Below, one piece after another: positions 6,275 to 14,829 of a DNA stretch of 64,000 nucleotides. Source of the DNA: CAYFVU01 sp964594775 (GTDB lineage: Bacteria; Spirochaetota; Spirochaetia; DSM-16054; Sediminispirochaetaceae); assembly GCA_964594775.1 (NCBI GenBank), contig CAZQNO010000009.1, positions 1-64,000 of the forward strand, read 5' to 3'. The notes under the pieces were generated by a model. The model searched no databases. It had not been told where the DNA came from and saw only the letters and a program-made list of their open reading frames with translations. The number at the start of each line of letters is the position of its first letter. Position 1 is the stretch's first letter. The position numbers were made by a program, and so were the translations under genes.

Positions 6275-9226
6275 TTGGCTCGTAACAAGAATTTGGACGG
6301 AAAAACACGAAAGAAGCATGCAAAGCGGCCCGTCGTTGCTGCGGCGGGCCTCATTCTTTTTCTCGTCGGTTTCATGCTTACCGGCTGTGCCCGCTTCCCT
6401 TCGCCGCCGAGTCGAGCGAGTGGGGCGCAGAGAGCGGGCCCCGCCGGCGGAGAGCCGGTTCCCTTCGATGCTGAGGTGCGGCGGGGGCGGCTGAAAAACG
6501 GCATGAGCTACTACATCCGAGAGAATAAAAAGCCCGAGGGACGTCTTCAGCTCAGGCTTGCGGTAGATGCCGGTTCCATCCTCGAGGAGGAGAACGAGCG
6601 GGGGCTCGCCCACTTTATCGAACACATGGCCTTCAACGGGACAGAGGCCTACGACAAGAACAGTCTCGTCGACTATTTGGAGAGCATCGGCATGAGTTTC
6701 GGCCCGGACATCAATGCCTATACGAGTTTTGACGAAACGGTCTACTCCCTCGACCTCCCCGTAGATGATCCGGAGATAGTGAAGAGGGGATTGGGCATCC
6801 TCAAGGAATGGGCCTTCCATATACGCTTCGATTTGCAGGAGATTGAAAAAGAGCGGGGAGTAATCGTCGAAGAGTGGCGCAGCGGAAGGGGCGCCTCGGC
6901 CCGTCTGCGGGAGCGTTGGTGGCCCGTTTTGGCGGGAGACGCGAAATATGCCGAGAGACTTCCCATCGGGTTGATGAAAGTGGTCGAAGAGGCGCCGCGG
7001 GGGCGTTTCTTGGCTTTTTACGACCGCTGGTATCGGCCCGAACTGATGGCCGTCGTGCTGGTGGGAGACATCGATCCGGAGAAAATGGAAGCGCTTTTGA
7101 TCGAAATTTTTTCCGAAGAAGATGCGGATCCCCAACGGATGCAGGAGAAGACGGAGAGACCGAAATTCGAGATACCGGAGCCGAAAGAGGACCGTAGCGT
7201 AGTTGCCACCGATTTGGAGGCAGGTTCGGTTTCAATCCGAATATTCGCCCTGAGCGATCGTAGAGAGATTCGAACGAAAGATGAGTATAGAGAAGCCCTC
7301 GCCCTGTCCCTCTATGGGAGGATGATCTCCCGTCGACTACGGGAGGCGGCAAGAGGGGAGGATCCGCCCTTCATTCAGGGCTACTTCTCCAGGGGGCCGC
7401 TGGTACGCGGGAAAACGGCATCGGTCTACGCGGCTCTCGCCTATGAGGGGGATATCGAGGAGGGAATACGCCGACTCCTTATGGAGGAGCGGCGGGCGGA
7501 CCTCTACGGCTTTAGCGAAACCGAATTGGAGCGGGCGAAAAAGGAACTCTCCAGCGCCATGGAAAAGGCATATAACGAGCGCGACAAGACCGAATCATCG
7601 ATTTACGCAAGAGAATATGTTCGTCACTTTCTCGCCGGAGAAGTTTCCCCCGGGAGAGAATGGGAATGGCGGACCCTCCAAGAGGTGCTGCCTGCTATCG
7701 ATGTGGAAATGATCGAGAGGCTCCATCGGGATCGGGTAAAGAGAGATCATAGAGTAATCGTGGTAACGGGGCCGGAAAAAAAAGGGCTTCGCTATCCGGC
7801 CGAAGAGGAGATCGGCCGCATCGTCGAAGAGGTTTCGAAGGCGGAAATAGCTCCCTACCGTGACGATTTTACCGGAGATTCGCTTCTCGGCGAGATGCCC
7901 GAGGGCGGAGCCGTAATTAGCCGCGACTACTTCCAAAGGGGGGACTACCACCGCATGGAATTGGAGAATGGGGCGCGGATAATCTATAAAAAGACGGAAT
8001 TGAAGAACGACGAGATCCGTTTTTCCGCCTTCAGTGAGGGGGGCTATTCCCTGCTTGAGACGGAGGATATTCACCGGGCAAAGTATGCCCCTAATTTCAT
8101 CGACGCCTGCGGCTTAGGCGGTTTCAGCCCCGTTCAATTGGAAAAGCTGCTGGCCGGACGAAACGTGGATCTGCGGCCCTATATAGGCCGATACCGCGAG
8201 GGTTTCAGCGGAGGAAGCCGCCCCGAGGATCTGGAACTGCTCTTTCAGCTCCTTTACCTCTATTTTACCGATCTGCGGGAAGATGAGGCCCTGTTTCGCG
8301 CCTACCGGAAACGCTTTGCCTCGGCCATACAGAACCGCCGAAAGAATCCCCAGATCGTCTACCGTGATGAACTGACCCGGCTGCTCTTTGACGGAAACGA
8401 GCGGACCCTTGCGCTGAATGCCGATGAGGTGAGAGATATGGAGATAAAGGAGGTCTTCCGCCTCTTTCGCGAGCGCTTTGCCGGCCCAGGAGATTTCACT
8501 TTCTTCTTCGTGGGAAACATAGAAGAGGAGAAGATAGAGGAATTTGCCTCCCGCTATCTCGGCGCTTTGGCCGGCGGGAACGGGAAAGTGAAGAAACAAG
8601 AGACCTGGCGGGACAACGGAGTCGGCTTCACCGGCGAATCGGCAAAGGCACGGGTTTTCGCGGGATCCGAGGAAAAGAGCCGTGTCACCCTCGTGTATAC
8701 GGAAAATTATGACTGGGGACTGGAACAAAACCACGAACTTGTATCTCTTGTCGATCTGCTGAACATTCGCCTGAGAGAGGCGGTACGTGAAGATGCCGGC
8801 GGCAGTTACGGCGTAGGGGTCTCTAGTGCGGCAAACAAGTATCCCCAACAGGAGTATGCGCTGTGGATATCCTTTAGCTGCAAGCCGGAGAGAGTGGAGG
8901 AACTCGTGGCCGTCGTGGAGAGAGAACTTTCGGCCGTCATCGGCGGCGCGGTCTTTGAAGATGAGGCGCTTAAGGTCAGAGAGAAGCAGAAGAGTGAACT
9001 CGATCGGGAGAGACAGGAGAACTCTTATTGGCTGGGACTCCTTGCCGCCGCGCATCGATTCGATCTGCCGGTTTCGCGGCTGCATGAAAAGGAGAAGCGC
9101 ATCGAACGAGTAACTGCTCCCCTGCTCGGCCGAGCTGCCAAGGAGTATCTCGACGGCGCCGTGCGGCTGGAACTGGTAATGATGCCCGAAGACCGCAGCG
9201 GCGGGGCTGTCGGTGAGAAAGACTAA
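6275..9226 (+). CDS. M16-family zinc metalloprotease, lipoprotein
   Basis: A 983-residue, pitrilysin-like protease anchored by lipid: basic start, hydrophobic residues 20-35, lipobox LTGC with C38. The inverted zinc motif HFIEH (H113, E116, H117) is intact, with the third ligand expected at E199 or E200 in GVIVEEWRSG. Four M16 half-domains are apparent: catalytic N-half (60-480) and an inactive C-half (about 540-970) that closes the chamber. M16 enzymes degrade peptides; this one would act in the periplasm. No ATG is available upstream of the lipobox: TTG at 6275 is the most likely start, with a second TTG at 6293, and the Shine-Dalgarno is weak. It begins 8 bases after the hsp20 pair and may be transcribed with it, a possible envelope/protein-quality unit. 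Confidence 0.88.
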   Translation: MARNKNLDGKTRKKHAKRPVVAAAGLILFLVGFMLTGCARFPSPPSRASGAQRAGPAGGEPVPFDAEVRRGRLKNGMSYYIRENKKPEGRLQLRLAVDAGSILEEENERGLAHFIEHMAFNGTEAYDKNSLVDYLESIGMSFGPDINAYTSFDETVYSLDLPVDDPEIVKRGLGILKEWAFHIRFDLQEIEKERGVIVEEWRSGRGASARLRERWWPVLAGDAKYAERLPIGLMKVVEEAPRGRFLAFYDRWYRPELMAVVLVGDIDPEKMEALLIEIFSEEDADPQRMQEKTERPKFEIPEPKEDRSVVATDLEAGSVSIRIFALSDRREIRTKDEYREALALSLYGRMISRRLREAARGEDPPFIQGYFSRGPLVRGKTASVYAALAYEGDIEEGIRRLLMEERRADLYGFSETELERAKKELSSAMEKAYNERDKTESSIYAREYVRHFLAGEVSPGREWEWRTLQEVLPAIDVEMIERLHRDRVKRDHRVIVVTGPEKKGLRYPAEEEIGRIVEEVSKAEIAPYRDDFTGDSLLGEMPEGGAVISRDYFQRGDYHRMELENGARIIYKKTELKNDEIRFSAFSEGGYSLLETEDIHRAKYAPNFIDACGLGGFSPVQLEKLLAGRNVDLRPYIGRYREGFSGGSRPEDLELLFQLLYLYFTDLREDEALFRAYRKRFASAIQNRRKNPQIVYRDELTRLLFDGNERTLALNADEVRDMEIKEVFRLFRERFAGPGDFTFFFVGNIEEEKIEEFASRYLGALAGGNGKVKKQETWRDNGVGFTGESAKARVFAGSEEKSRVTLVYTENYDWGLEQNHELVSLVDLLNIRLREAVREDAGGSYGVGVSSAANKYPQQEYALWISFSCKPERVEELVAVVERELSAVIGGAVFEDEALKVREKQKSELDRERQENSYWLGLLAAAHRFDLPVSRLHEKEKRIERVTAPLLGRAAKEYLDGAVRLELVMMPEDRSGGAVGEKD

Positions 9227-9238
9227 ACGGCATAGGTG

Positions 9239-9880
9239 TTAACCGTAGAGCTCCTTCTCCTGCATCCGAACGAAGAGAACGGCTAAGCCTTCGGCCAGGT
9301 CTTCCCGTTTGACCAGCACATGGCCGGGGACATGGATTTCTGCCGGGGAGAAGTTCCATATGGCGGTGATTCCCGCTTCCACCATTTGCTCCGCCACCGT
9401 CTGTGAATGGTTCTGCGGCACGGCGATGATACCCAGTTCCAGCCCTTCCCTCTGAACCGTTTCTTTCAGGGTCTCGATGGGGCGAATTTTTAGTCCATAG
9501 ACCTCGCTGCCTATTTTCGACGCCTTGTTGTCGAAGATGCCGACGATGTGCAGGCCCCTCCTGGTAAATCCTTCGAAACCGGTGAGGGCGGTTCCGAGGG
9601 ATCCGGCTCCCACGAGCACCGCCTTGGTTTTATGGTTCCAGCCTAAAAAGTCCCGGATACTGGTAACTATCGTCTCGGTGGGGTAACCGATCTTCGGTCT
9701 GCCGGCGATGCCGGTAAAAGCCATATCCTTTCTTATCTGAATCGGTTTCAGATCGAGCTCTTCGGCAATATCGGTGGCGGAGACGGTTTTTCTTCCCGCC
9801 TCGAGGAATTTTTCGAGAACGTTGAGATAGCGAGGGAGTCTTCGAAGGGAGGGGAGTGGGATACTGTGCAGTTTATTCAT
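9239..9880 (-). CDS. rex: Redox-sensing transcriptional repressor Rex
   Basis: A 213-residue NADH/NAD+-sensing repressor of fermentation and respiration genes. Seen: the N-terminal winged-helix segment IPLPSLRRLPRYLNVLEKFL, the recognition region SATDIAEELDLKPIQIRKDMA, and the Rossmann dinucleotide-binding motif GAGSLGTAL, followed by GIFDNKASKIG and the conserved ending with domain-swapped helix (LAVLFVRMQEKELYG). The start is set at 9880 because family members begin just before this IPLP segment; an upstream in-frame start at 9952 would overlap the promoter. It converges on the M16 gene with 12 bases between stops. Confidence 0.94.
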   Translation of the reverse strand: MNKLHSIPLPSLRRLPRYLNVLEKFLEAGRKTVSATDIAEELDLKPIQIRKDMAFTGIAGRPKIGYPTETIVTSIRDFLGWNHKTKAVLVGAGSLGTALTGFEGFTRRGLHIVGIFDNKASKIGSEVYGLKIRPIETLKETVQREGLELGIIAVPQNHSQTVAEQMVEAGITAIWNFSPAEIHVPGHVLVKREDLAEGLAVLFVRMQEKELYG

Positions 9881-9923
9881 AAAGCACACGCTTTTTATCG
9901 ATAGAAAAGATTTTGATTGATGT

Positions 9924-9952
9924 ATAGTAGCAGTTGAAGGGCGAAAGGACAA
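9924..9952 (-). promoter_or_regulatory. Promoter of rex
   Basis: Minus strand TTGTCC (9952-9947), 17-base spacer, TACTAT (9929-9924), giving a leader of roughly 37 bases. No strong Shine-Dalgarno precedes the ATG at 9880. No clear Rex operator dyad was recognised here. Confidence 0.55.
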
Positions 9953-9968
9953 GGGTTTTTTTGAAAAT

Positions 9969-11612
9969 TTACGAAGGCTGCCGATCTTCAGGAAGCATGA
10001 GGCTCTCGGCCGCCTCTTCGAAGGCCCGGGAGGCCGGACGGTGGCCGAAGCTCACCACCACGCCGAGTCCGCTGTTTATCGCTTCATGAAGGAAATTACT
10101 GGTGAGCTTTGCGTAGACATCCTTCGCCGGTTTCCCCTCCTTGCGGAAGATCAGCTTTTTCAGCTCGAAGGTCCTGCTCATCACCTCTACCTGGCGCATG
10201 ATCAAAGGCAGGAGTTTTCTAATCAGTGAGAGGTACTCCTTTCGGTAGTTCTGCGTCTTCTGCACGAGGCGCATGATCTGCCGATGCCGGTCTCGTACCT
10301 GACGGCCGTTTTCCTTCCGCTTGGGGACAAAGGCGTCGAGGGTTTCTTTCACCGAATCGGACTGCAGGAGCTTGTAGAGGCAAAAATAAAAGAGGATGAG
10401 CCCCGATTGGTTGGTAATTGCAGGTATACGGTCCACCTCTTCCTCGAGGAACATCAGCAGGGCGCTGAGTTCTCTGTCTACGGCGCCGCCCGGATCCTGA
10501 GAAGCCCCGTTGTTTGCGGCGAAAAGAGATGCGCCGTGCTCTTCTCTCTCGAGTTTCCGAGCTACGAGCAGACGCGCCTTGATGAGTTGTGCCCGGCTTC
10601 GGTTATCGTTGCAGCGAATGAAATACTTTTTGAGGGCCTGCTTTTGTTCCGGGCTGAAGAGAGGGGTCGATTCGGGAAAATTCCCTTCCTCAGCGCGTAT
10701 CTCCCTCTCCTGGGAGGCGATTCCCATGATGTTTTTGAGGTAGGAACCGAAGTCCTTGAGCTGGGACTCCGACTCTGCTCCCTTGCTGCGGTTGCGGAGA
10801 AAGAGACGCAGGAGCAATTTGAAGCGCGGAGAAAGATCTATTTCGAGGGGGATCGAAGCGAGGATTTCCTCGTGAAGAGCATCGAGAGAAACGGCGAGAT
10901 TTCTAAGAAGCTGGAGTCTCACCGCCACTCCTCCCTGCAGGAGGTCAAGGCTGCTGTCGTCGGGAATAAAGGCGGCGTGACGGATGGTAAAGTCTTCCGC
11001 CGAGAGCTGCTCTTCCTCCGGCATGTTGCGGTTGTAGTTTCCTATCACGTCGTTCGGACGGAAGGAAGCGGTTTCTACTCCACGGTAGCGGTTGTGCCAG
11101 AGGTAGACGGTAAGCTCCTTGAGAATGTCGGCGGCTGCGGACAGGTAGCTACCCGCGGCCACATGGGCGGCGGGGTCGGGATTGGTCACCAGCACTATTT
11201 TCTCCGCGAGTTTGAGAAAATCTCTGTTTTCCCGCTCATCCGAACCGGCAGGCATATCGAGGAGAATGAGGTCGTAATTCTCCTCGAGGCTGTTTTGCAT
11301 GTGCTTTTCCAGGAAATCGAAAAGCTCGCCGCTTTCTTTCCCGCCCTTTGTGCTTCGGGGAAAGAGGAGGTCCAAGCCTTCGAACACGCGCAAACGATAG
11401 GATTCGATGTCCAGGGTCGGATCGACTTTGTCAGGAATAGATTCGATTTTACTCTTCGGCAGGTCAAATAGTTCGGCGATATCGGAAAGCGGATCAACGT
11501 CGATGACGGCTACCCGCCTTCCGCTTCGAGCCGCGTAGATTCCGAGATTGCTCACCGTTGTCGTCTTTCCGACGCCCCCCTTACCCGAGACAACTGCAAT
11601 CACCACCGACAT
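9969..11612 (-). CDS. MinD/ParA-superfamily P-loop ATPase with a long C-terminal extension
   Basis: A 547-residue protein starting MSVVIAVVSGKGGVGKTTT: the deviant Walker A KGGVGKTT (11-18) with the signature lysine, followed by VAVIDVDPLSD, the Walker B-like LILLDMPAG and VLVTNPDPAA. This places it with MinD/FlhG rather than plasmid ParA. Typical MinD or FlhG is 260-300 residues; here residues from about 280 onward are an extra, largely helical, charged region with no family I recognise and no amphipathic membrane-targeting helix obvious at the very C-terminus. FlhG-like proteins set flagellar number and position in other bacteria; that role is inference only. The start at 11612 is chosen because GGAGGGGAGGA precedes it. 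It is divergent from the cyclase-like gene at 11719. Confidence 0.8.
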   Translation of the reverse strand: MSVVIAVVSGKGGVGKTTTVSNLGIYAARSGRRVAVIDVDPLSDIAELFDLPKSKIESIPDKVDPTLDIESYRLRVFEGLDLLFPRSTKGGKESGELFDFLEKHMQNSLEENYDLILLDMPAGSDERENRDFLKLAEKIVLVTNPDPAAHVAAGSYLSAAADILKELTVYLWHNRYRGVETASFRPNDVIGNYNRNMPEEEQLSAEDFTIRHAAFIPDDSSLDLLQGGVAVRLQLLRNLAVSLDALHEEILASIPLEIDLSPRFKLLLRLFLRNRSKGAESESQLKDFGSYLKNIMGIASQEREIRAEEGNFPESTPLFSPEQKQALKKYFIRCNDNRSRAQLIKARLLVARKLEREEHGASLFAANNGASQDPGGAVDRELSALLMFLEEEVDRIPAITNQSGLILFYFCLYKLLQSDSVKETLDAFVPKRKENGRQVRDRHRQIMRLVQKTQNYRKEYLSLIRKLLPLIMRQVEVMSRTFELKKLIFRKEGKPAKDVYAKLTSNFLHEAINSGLGVVVSFGHRPASRAFEEAAESLMLPEDRQPS

Positions 11613-11682
11613 GTTCCTCCCCTCCTTTCCTGTATGTAGCATAAAAAAGGGTCCGTGTACAGATAAAATGATAATTGCCGGG

Positions 11683-11712
11683 CTGTCATCGCCCTCCCAA
11701 ACATGCTAAAAT
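11683..11712 (+). promoter_or_regulatory. Probable promoter of the cyclase-like gene
   Basis: CTGTCA (11683-11688), 18-base spacer, TAAAAT (11707-11712), then six bases to the ATG at 11719. No Shine-Dalgarno, so a leaderless message is likely. Confidence 0.45.
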
Positions 11713-11718
11713 GAAGAC

Positions 11719-13461
11719 ATGGAAGAGATGGATAATCAAGAAGTGGTAAAACCCCACAGCGGTCACATAGTTTTTTCTCCCGATCAAATACTTGAACATG
11801 CGAAGGATGTATCGCGCCGCTTTTCCGAAACCCCCGACTATGCCGTTTTTTACCTCGAGGAACTCTTGAAGAACAACGGTATGGGAGATTCGCAGGATGA
11901 GAGAATACAGGAGGTTCGAGAGATAGTCGAATCTCTAAGAGCTCATTCCGGGGGGAAAGAAGACTCCGAACTCCAGCGCCTGCAGGAGTTTATCCGCCGG
12001 AAGGATGCCGCTTTGGAACTCCAAAAGGCCTCTCAAGAGATAAGTTTTAGAAAAAGAATAGAGGAATTCTACCTTCCTAAACAGCTCGTTACCGCCATTC
12101 TCGAAAAGGGAGAAATCCCCTCATCCACAGAGGAGCAATTTGTCGGCATAGCCTTCATCGATATCGCCGATTATACCTACCTCTCGAAGTTTTTAAGTCC
12201 GAACGAAAATCAGATCGTCCTCAACGGTCTCTATGCCGCCTTTAACCACGTGCTCAAGCGCCATGGTGGTTTTCTCAATAAGATCGAGGGCGACAGCCTC
12301 ATGTTTCATTTCGGCGGCACCATCGACCCGGAGGTGCAGTCCCTCGATAAGGTGGAGAAGGAGCGCTACATCGCCCGCGAGCTCTTCTACACCTGCATCG
12401 AGATGCAGCGAGTGGCCTTCCTCTTCAATCAGGCGAACGACCGCTTTCTCTACAACGAAGATGCCGGCACCCGGGAGGCCATCCGGCAAGCCTTTACCAT
12501 TATCGGAGCCATGCGCACCAGCTCGGACCTCTCCCAAGTGATAAACGCCTACTTCCAGATACGGATTCGCATCGGCGCTAATATCGGCGAGGTCACCGTG
12601 GGGAATTTCGGTCCCGAGGGTGCCAAGCAGTGGGACATCATCGGTGTGCCGGTAATCAAGGCCAAGAGGATGGAGGCTACGGCTCCCATCGGCGGTTTTC
12701 GGATTTCCGAAGAGTTCTTCACTGTCTTGAAGGATATCGGAGTGGTGGACGAGTACTACAAGCGTTTCAAGAGAGAAGCGGAAGCCCTCTTCGGCAGCTT
12801 CAAGAACATCACGATGGACGAACTCTTCAGCTTCTGCTCGGTTCTCTTGAAGGACAAGAGAAACGCCGTTTTCAATACCTACAGCGTTCAGGTCAATCCC
12901 GGCCTCCCCGAGGCGATCATGAACCAGGTCGATCTTCTCATCAACAAGGAGGCCGAAGGAGCGCAGCGGATCATCGAGATGCTGAAGTATTACCGGGGAA
13001 ACCGCTTCGTCATTAATGGTCTCGAATCGGTCTTTCAGCGGCGGGGAATCAATATCCGTAAGGGAGAGATTCTCTCCATCATTTCGCCTCACTTCTACGA
13101 TAAGCTCAAAAGCCGGCATGATGAGGACGAAGAGGCCACGAACGAAGCCATACACAACGATTTTTCTCTTTTCAACCTCCTCGAACTGTTCGGAAGACTG
13201 CAGGATACGGTAAAGGTCGACGATATGCCTGAGCGTACGGTCTACGAGTTCACCACCTACGAGCAGTACATGCAGAGCGTCAAAGAGTGGATGAACTATG
13301 AAAATTCCCACCGGGAGAAGCGGGTCTATCAAAGGACCTACTTCTTTAACTACATTTTCCCCTTGATTTTCTATTCGATTCAGGCAAGTATCTTCGAATT
13401 TCAGTACCGCTCCGCCGAGCTCACCGAAGTGACGGCGGCCGATGAATCACAAAAGCGTTGA
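11719..13461 (+). CDS. Class III nucleotidyl cyclase-domain protein with altered active site
   Basis: A 580-residue soluble protein. A helical N-terminal region (1-135) leads into a class III adenylate/guanylate cyclase homology domain: metal-binding Asp D148 in GIAFIDIADYT and D192 in KIEGDSLMFHFGG, then IGANIGEVTVGNFGPEGAKQWDIIGVPV. The segment that normally reads VN-x-A-x-R is V312-I313-K-A-K-R317: the arginine is kept but the transition-state asparagine is isoleucine, and the usual GD before it is GV. About 250 further residues follow without a recognised domain. It may be a slow or non-cyclising enzyme, or a signalling pseudoenzyme. Its 3' end overlaps the convergent trmJ-like gene by 41 bases. 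Confidence 0.8.
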   Translation: MEEMDNQEVVKPHSGHIVFSPDQILEHAKDVSRRFSETPDYAVFYLEELLKNNGMGDSQDERIQEVREIVESLRAHSGGKEDSELQRLQEFIRRKDAALELQKASQEISFRKRIEEFYLPKQLVTAILEKGEIPSSTEEQFVGIAFIDIADYTYLSKFLSPNENQIVLNGLYAAFNHVLKRHGGFLNKIEGDSLMFHFGGTIDPEVQSLDKVEKERYIARELFYTCIEMQRVAFLFNQANDRFLYNEDAGTREAIRQAFTIIGAMRTSSDLSQVINAYFQIRIRIGANIGEVTVGNFGPEGAKQWDIIGVPVIKAKRMEATAPIGGFRISEEFFTVLKDIGVVDEYYKRFKREAEALFGSFKNITMDELFSFCSVLLKDKRNAVFNTYSVQVNPGLPEAIMNQVDLLINKEAEGAQRIIEMLKYYRGNRFVINGLESVFQRRGINIRKGEILSIISPHFYDKLKSRHDEDEEATNEAIHNDFSLFNLLELFGRLQDTVKVDDMPERTVYEFTTYEQYMQSVKEWMNYENSHREKRVYQRTYFFNYIFPLIFYSIQASIFEFQYRSAELTEVTAADESQKR

Positions 13462-14167
13462 TCCGTTTAAATATTTTTTCGATCTTCACCGATTCGCTTT
13501 GTGAGAGCGAGGCTCGGGTAAAGACATCGGTGAGGAGCCTCCGCACGTCCTCACGCTCCTGCTGTTTGAAGAAATCGAAGTCGTCCAAAGAAGAGACGAC
13601 GCAGTCGCTCAGCTCCTGTACTCGTTTTCGCTCTATAGGAGTATATCTGCCCAAGGCATCACCGAATCCGCGGTAGCAGGCATAGGTACAGACCTGCACG
13701 GCCTGCGCCAGATTGAGGGAGGGAAAGCGGGGAGAGGAGGGAATGTGGACCGCGGTGCTGCAGAGTTGGAGTTCGTCGTCCCGCAACCCGCTGGACTCCC
13801 TTCCGAAGACCATCGAAACGGTTCCTTCGGCGATCGTATCGGCCTTTTCGACGAACTGTTCCGGCAGATAGGAGAAGTACTTTCGGTACTTTCCCCGCCG
13901 CCGGGTCACTCCCGCCGATAATACGGAATCTGCCAGCGCCTCTTCGAGGGTGGTACAGTACCTCGCATTGTCGAAGAGCTCCTTCGCGTGTACCGCCGGG
14001 GCATATACCCGGTCGAGATGGAAATAGCCGCGTTTCCTTCCCGTGATGCAGAGCCGGGATATGCCCATCGTCTTCATTGCCCTGCAGACCGAGCCGACAT
14101 TCGCCGAGTCTTGAGGCTCCACTAGAACAATCTGTATACGGTCCAGCTTTTTCTGCATTTCTCCCAT
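13421..14167 (-). CDS. SpoU-type tRNA/rRNA methyltransferase, TrmJ-like
   Basis: A 248-residue SPOUT (trefoil-knot) 2'-O-methyltransferase using S-adenosylmethionine. Motif 1 is RIQIVLVEPQDSANVGSVCRAM, with the key N and R of the SpoU signature; the knot is formed by VSMVFGRESSGLRDDEL and SLNLAQAVQVCTYACYRG. The first 160 residues match TrmJ, which modifies position 32 of tRNA; the C-terminal helical extension is also TrmJ-like. The start at 14167 is preferred because the family begins directly before the IVLVEP strand; ATG at 14158 is an alternative with GGGAGAA before it. In-frame codons continue upstream to 14368 but would run through the promoter of the divergent regulator gene. Confidence 0.88.
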   Translation of the reverse strand: MGEMQKKLDRIQIVLVEPQDSANVGSVCRAMKTMGISRLCITGRKRGYFHLDRVYAPAVHAKELFDNARYCTTLEEALADSVLSAGVTRRRGKYRKYFSYLPEQFVEKADTIAEGTVSMVFGRESSGLRDDELQLCSTAVHIPSSPRFPSLNLAQAVQVCTYACYRGFGDALGRYTPIERKRVQELSDCVVSSLDDFDFFKQQEREDVRRLLTDVFTRASLSQSESVKIEKIFKRINAFVIHRPPSLR

Positions 14168-14186
14168 GGGTTTTTCGCGGCCTCTA

Positions 14187-14215
14187 TTGTCTAGTACTAA
14201 AGATTTGTTTATTAT
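14187..14215 (+). promoter_or_regulatory. Promoter of the XRE-cupin regulator gene
   Basis: TTGTCT (14187-14192), 17-base spacer, TATTAT (14210-14215), about 44 bases before the ATG at 14260. It lies in the 92-base divergent gap with trmJ. Confidence 0.55.
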
Positions 14216-14259
14216 ATTGAACATCGACGGGATCGTCAAAGGGACAGAGGGGTTTGTGA

Positions 14260-14829
14260 ATGAGCGATATACCGCCTTTTCAAATAGGTCGGAACATTCA
14301 GGAAATTCGAAGAAGGCGCAACATGACGCTTGGGCATCTCTCCGGCAAGAGCGGAGTATCCAAGGCAATGCTCTCGCAGATCGAATCGGACAAGGTGAAT
14401 CCCACCGTCGTCACCGTCTGGAAAATCGCAACGGGGCTTCAGGTGGAAATCGAGACCCTTCTCAAAATCGACGGAGAGCTCGAGCGGAAATTCAACATAA
14501 GCAGGAAAAACGAAATCACCGTTATCGACTCCGAAAACGGTGGTGTTCACATACAGGTACTCTCTCCCATCAGCCAGGTGGAGGACTTAGAGATGTACCT
14601 CCTCACCTTCGATTCGGGCGGCAGTCTCGAATCGAATCCGCATTTCCCGCGGACGGAAGAGTTCCTTACCGTTATTGAAGGTAACGTAGAAGTGTCGGCG
14701 GGAAACAAGCGAGTCGAACTGGAAGCCGGTGATTTTATAAACTACCACTGCGATATCGATCATGCCATTTTCAACCGACGGCCAAATCCGGCGAAGCTCC
14801 ACATGATTGTGAGATTCAATAAGCTTTAG
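14260..14829 (+). CDS. XRE-family transcriptional regulator with C-terminal cupin domain
   Basis: A 189-residue protein. Residues 9-65 form an XRE-type helix-turn-helix (IGRNIQEIRRRRNMTLGHLS, then KSGVSKAMLSQIESDKVNPT), and residues about 110-185 a small-molecule-binding cupin (HFPRTEEFLTVIEGNVEV, then VELEAGDFINYHCDIDHAIFN). Members of this class typically repress or activate a nearby pathway in response to a ligand bound in the cupin. The cupin keeps a His, a Glu and a second His pattern that may hold a metal. It converges on fabV with a four-base overlap, so it adjoins the fatty-acid cluster but is not part of its operon. It is a candidate, unproven, for binding the fab/acc operators. Confidence 0.9.
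   Translation: MSDIPPFQIGRNIQEIRRRRNMTLGHLSGKSGVSKAMLSQIESDKVNPTVVTVWKIATGLQVEIETLLKIDGELERKFNISRKNEITVIDSENGGVHIQVLSPISQVEDLEMYLLTFDSGGSLESNPHFPRTEEFLTVIEGNVEVSAGNKRVELEAGDFINYHCDIDHAIFNRRPNPAKLHMIVRFNKL

Noticed and set aside
8114..9085. Minus-strand frame of 323 codons opposite the M16 protease
   Set aside because: Antisense shadow of a well-supported gene.
9881..9952. Longer rex start at 9952
   Set aside because: The extra 24 residues are not part of the Rex family and the region contains a good promoter.
10284..11471. Long plus-strand open frame (395 codons) opposite the MinD-like gene
   Set aside because: It mirrors the codons of a gene with clear P-loop and ribosome site; the translated product has no domain, and strand bias of codon positions favours the minus strand.
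12193..13332. Minus-strand open frame of 379 codons opposite the cyclase-like gene
   Set aside because: Shadow of the cyclase gene; no ribosome site or recognisable product, and the plus-strand protein has conserved cyclase motifs.
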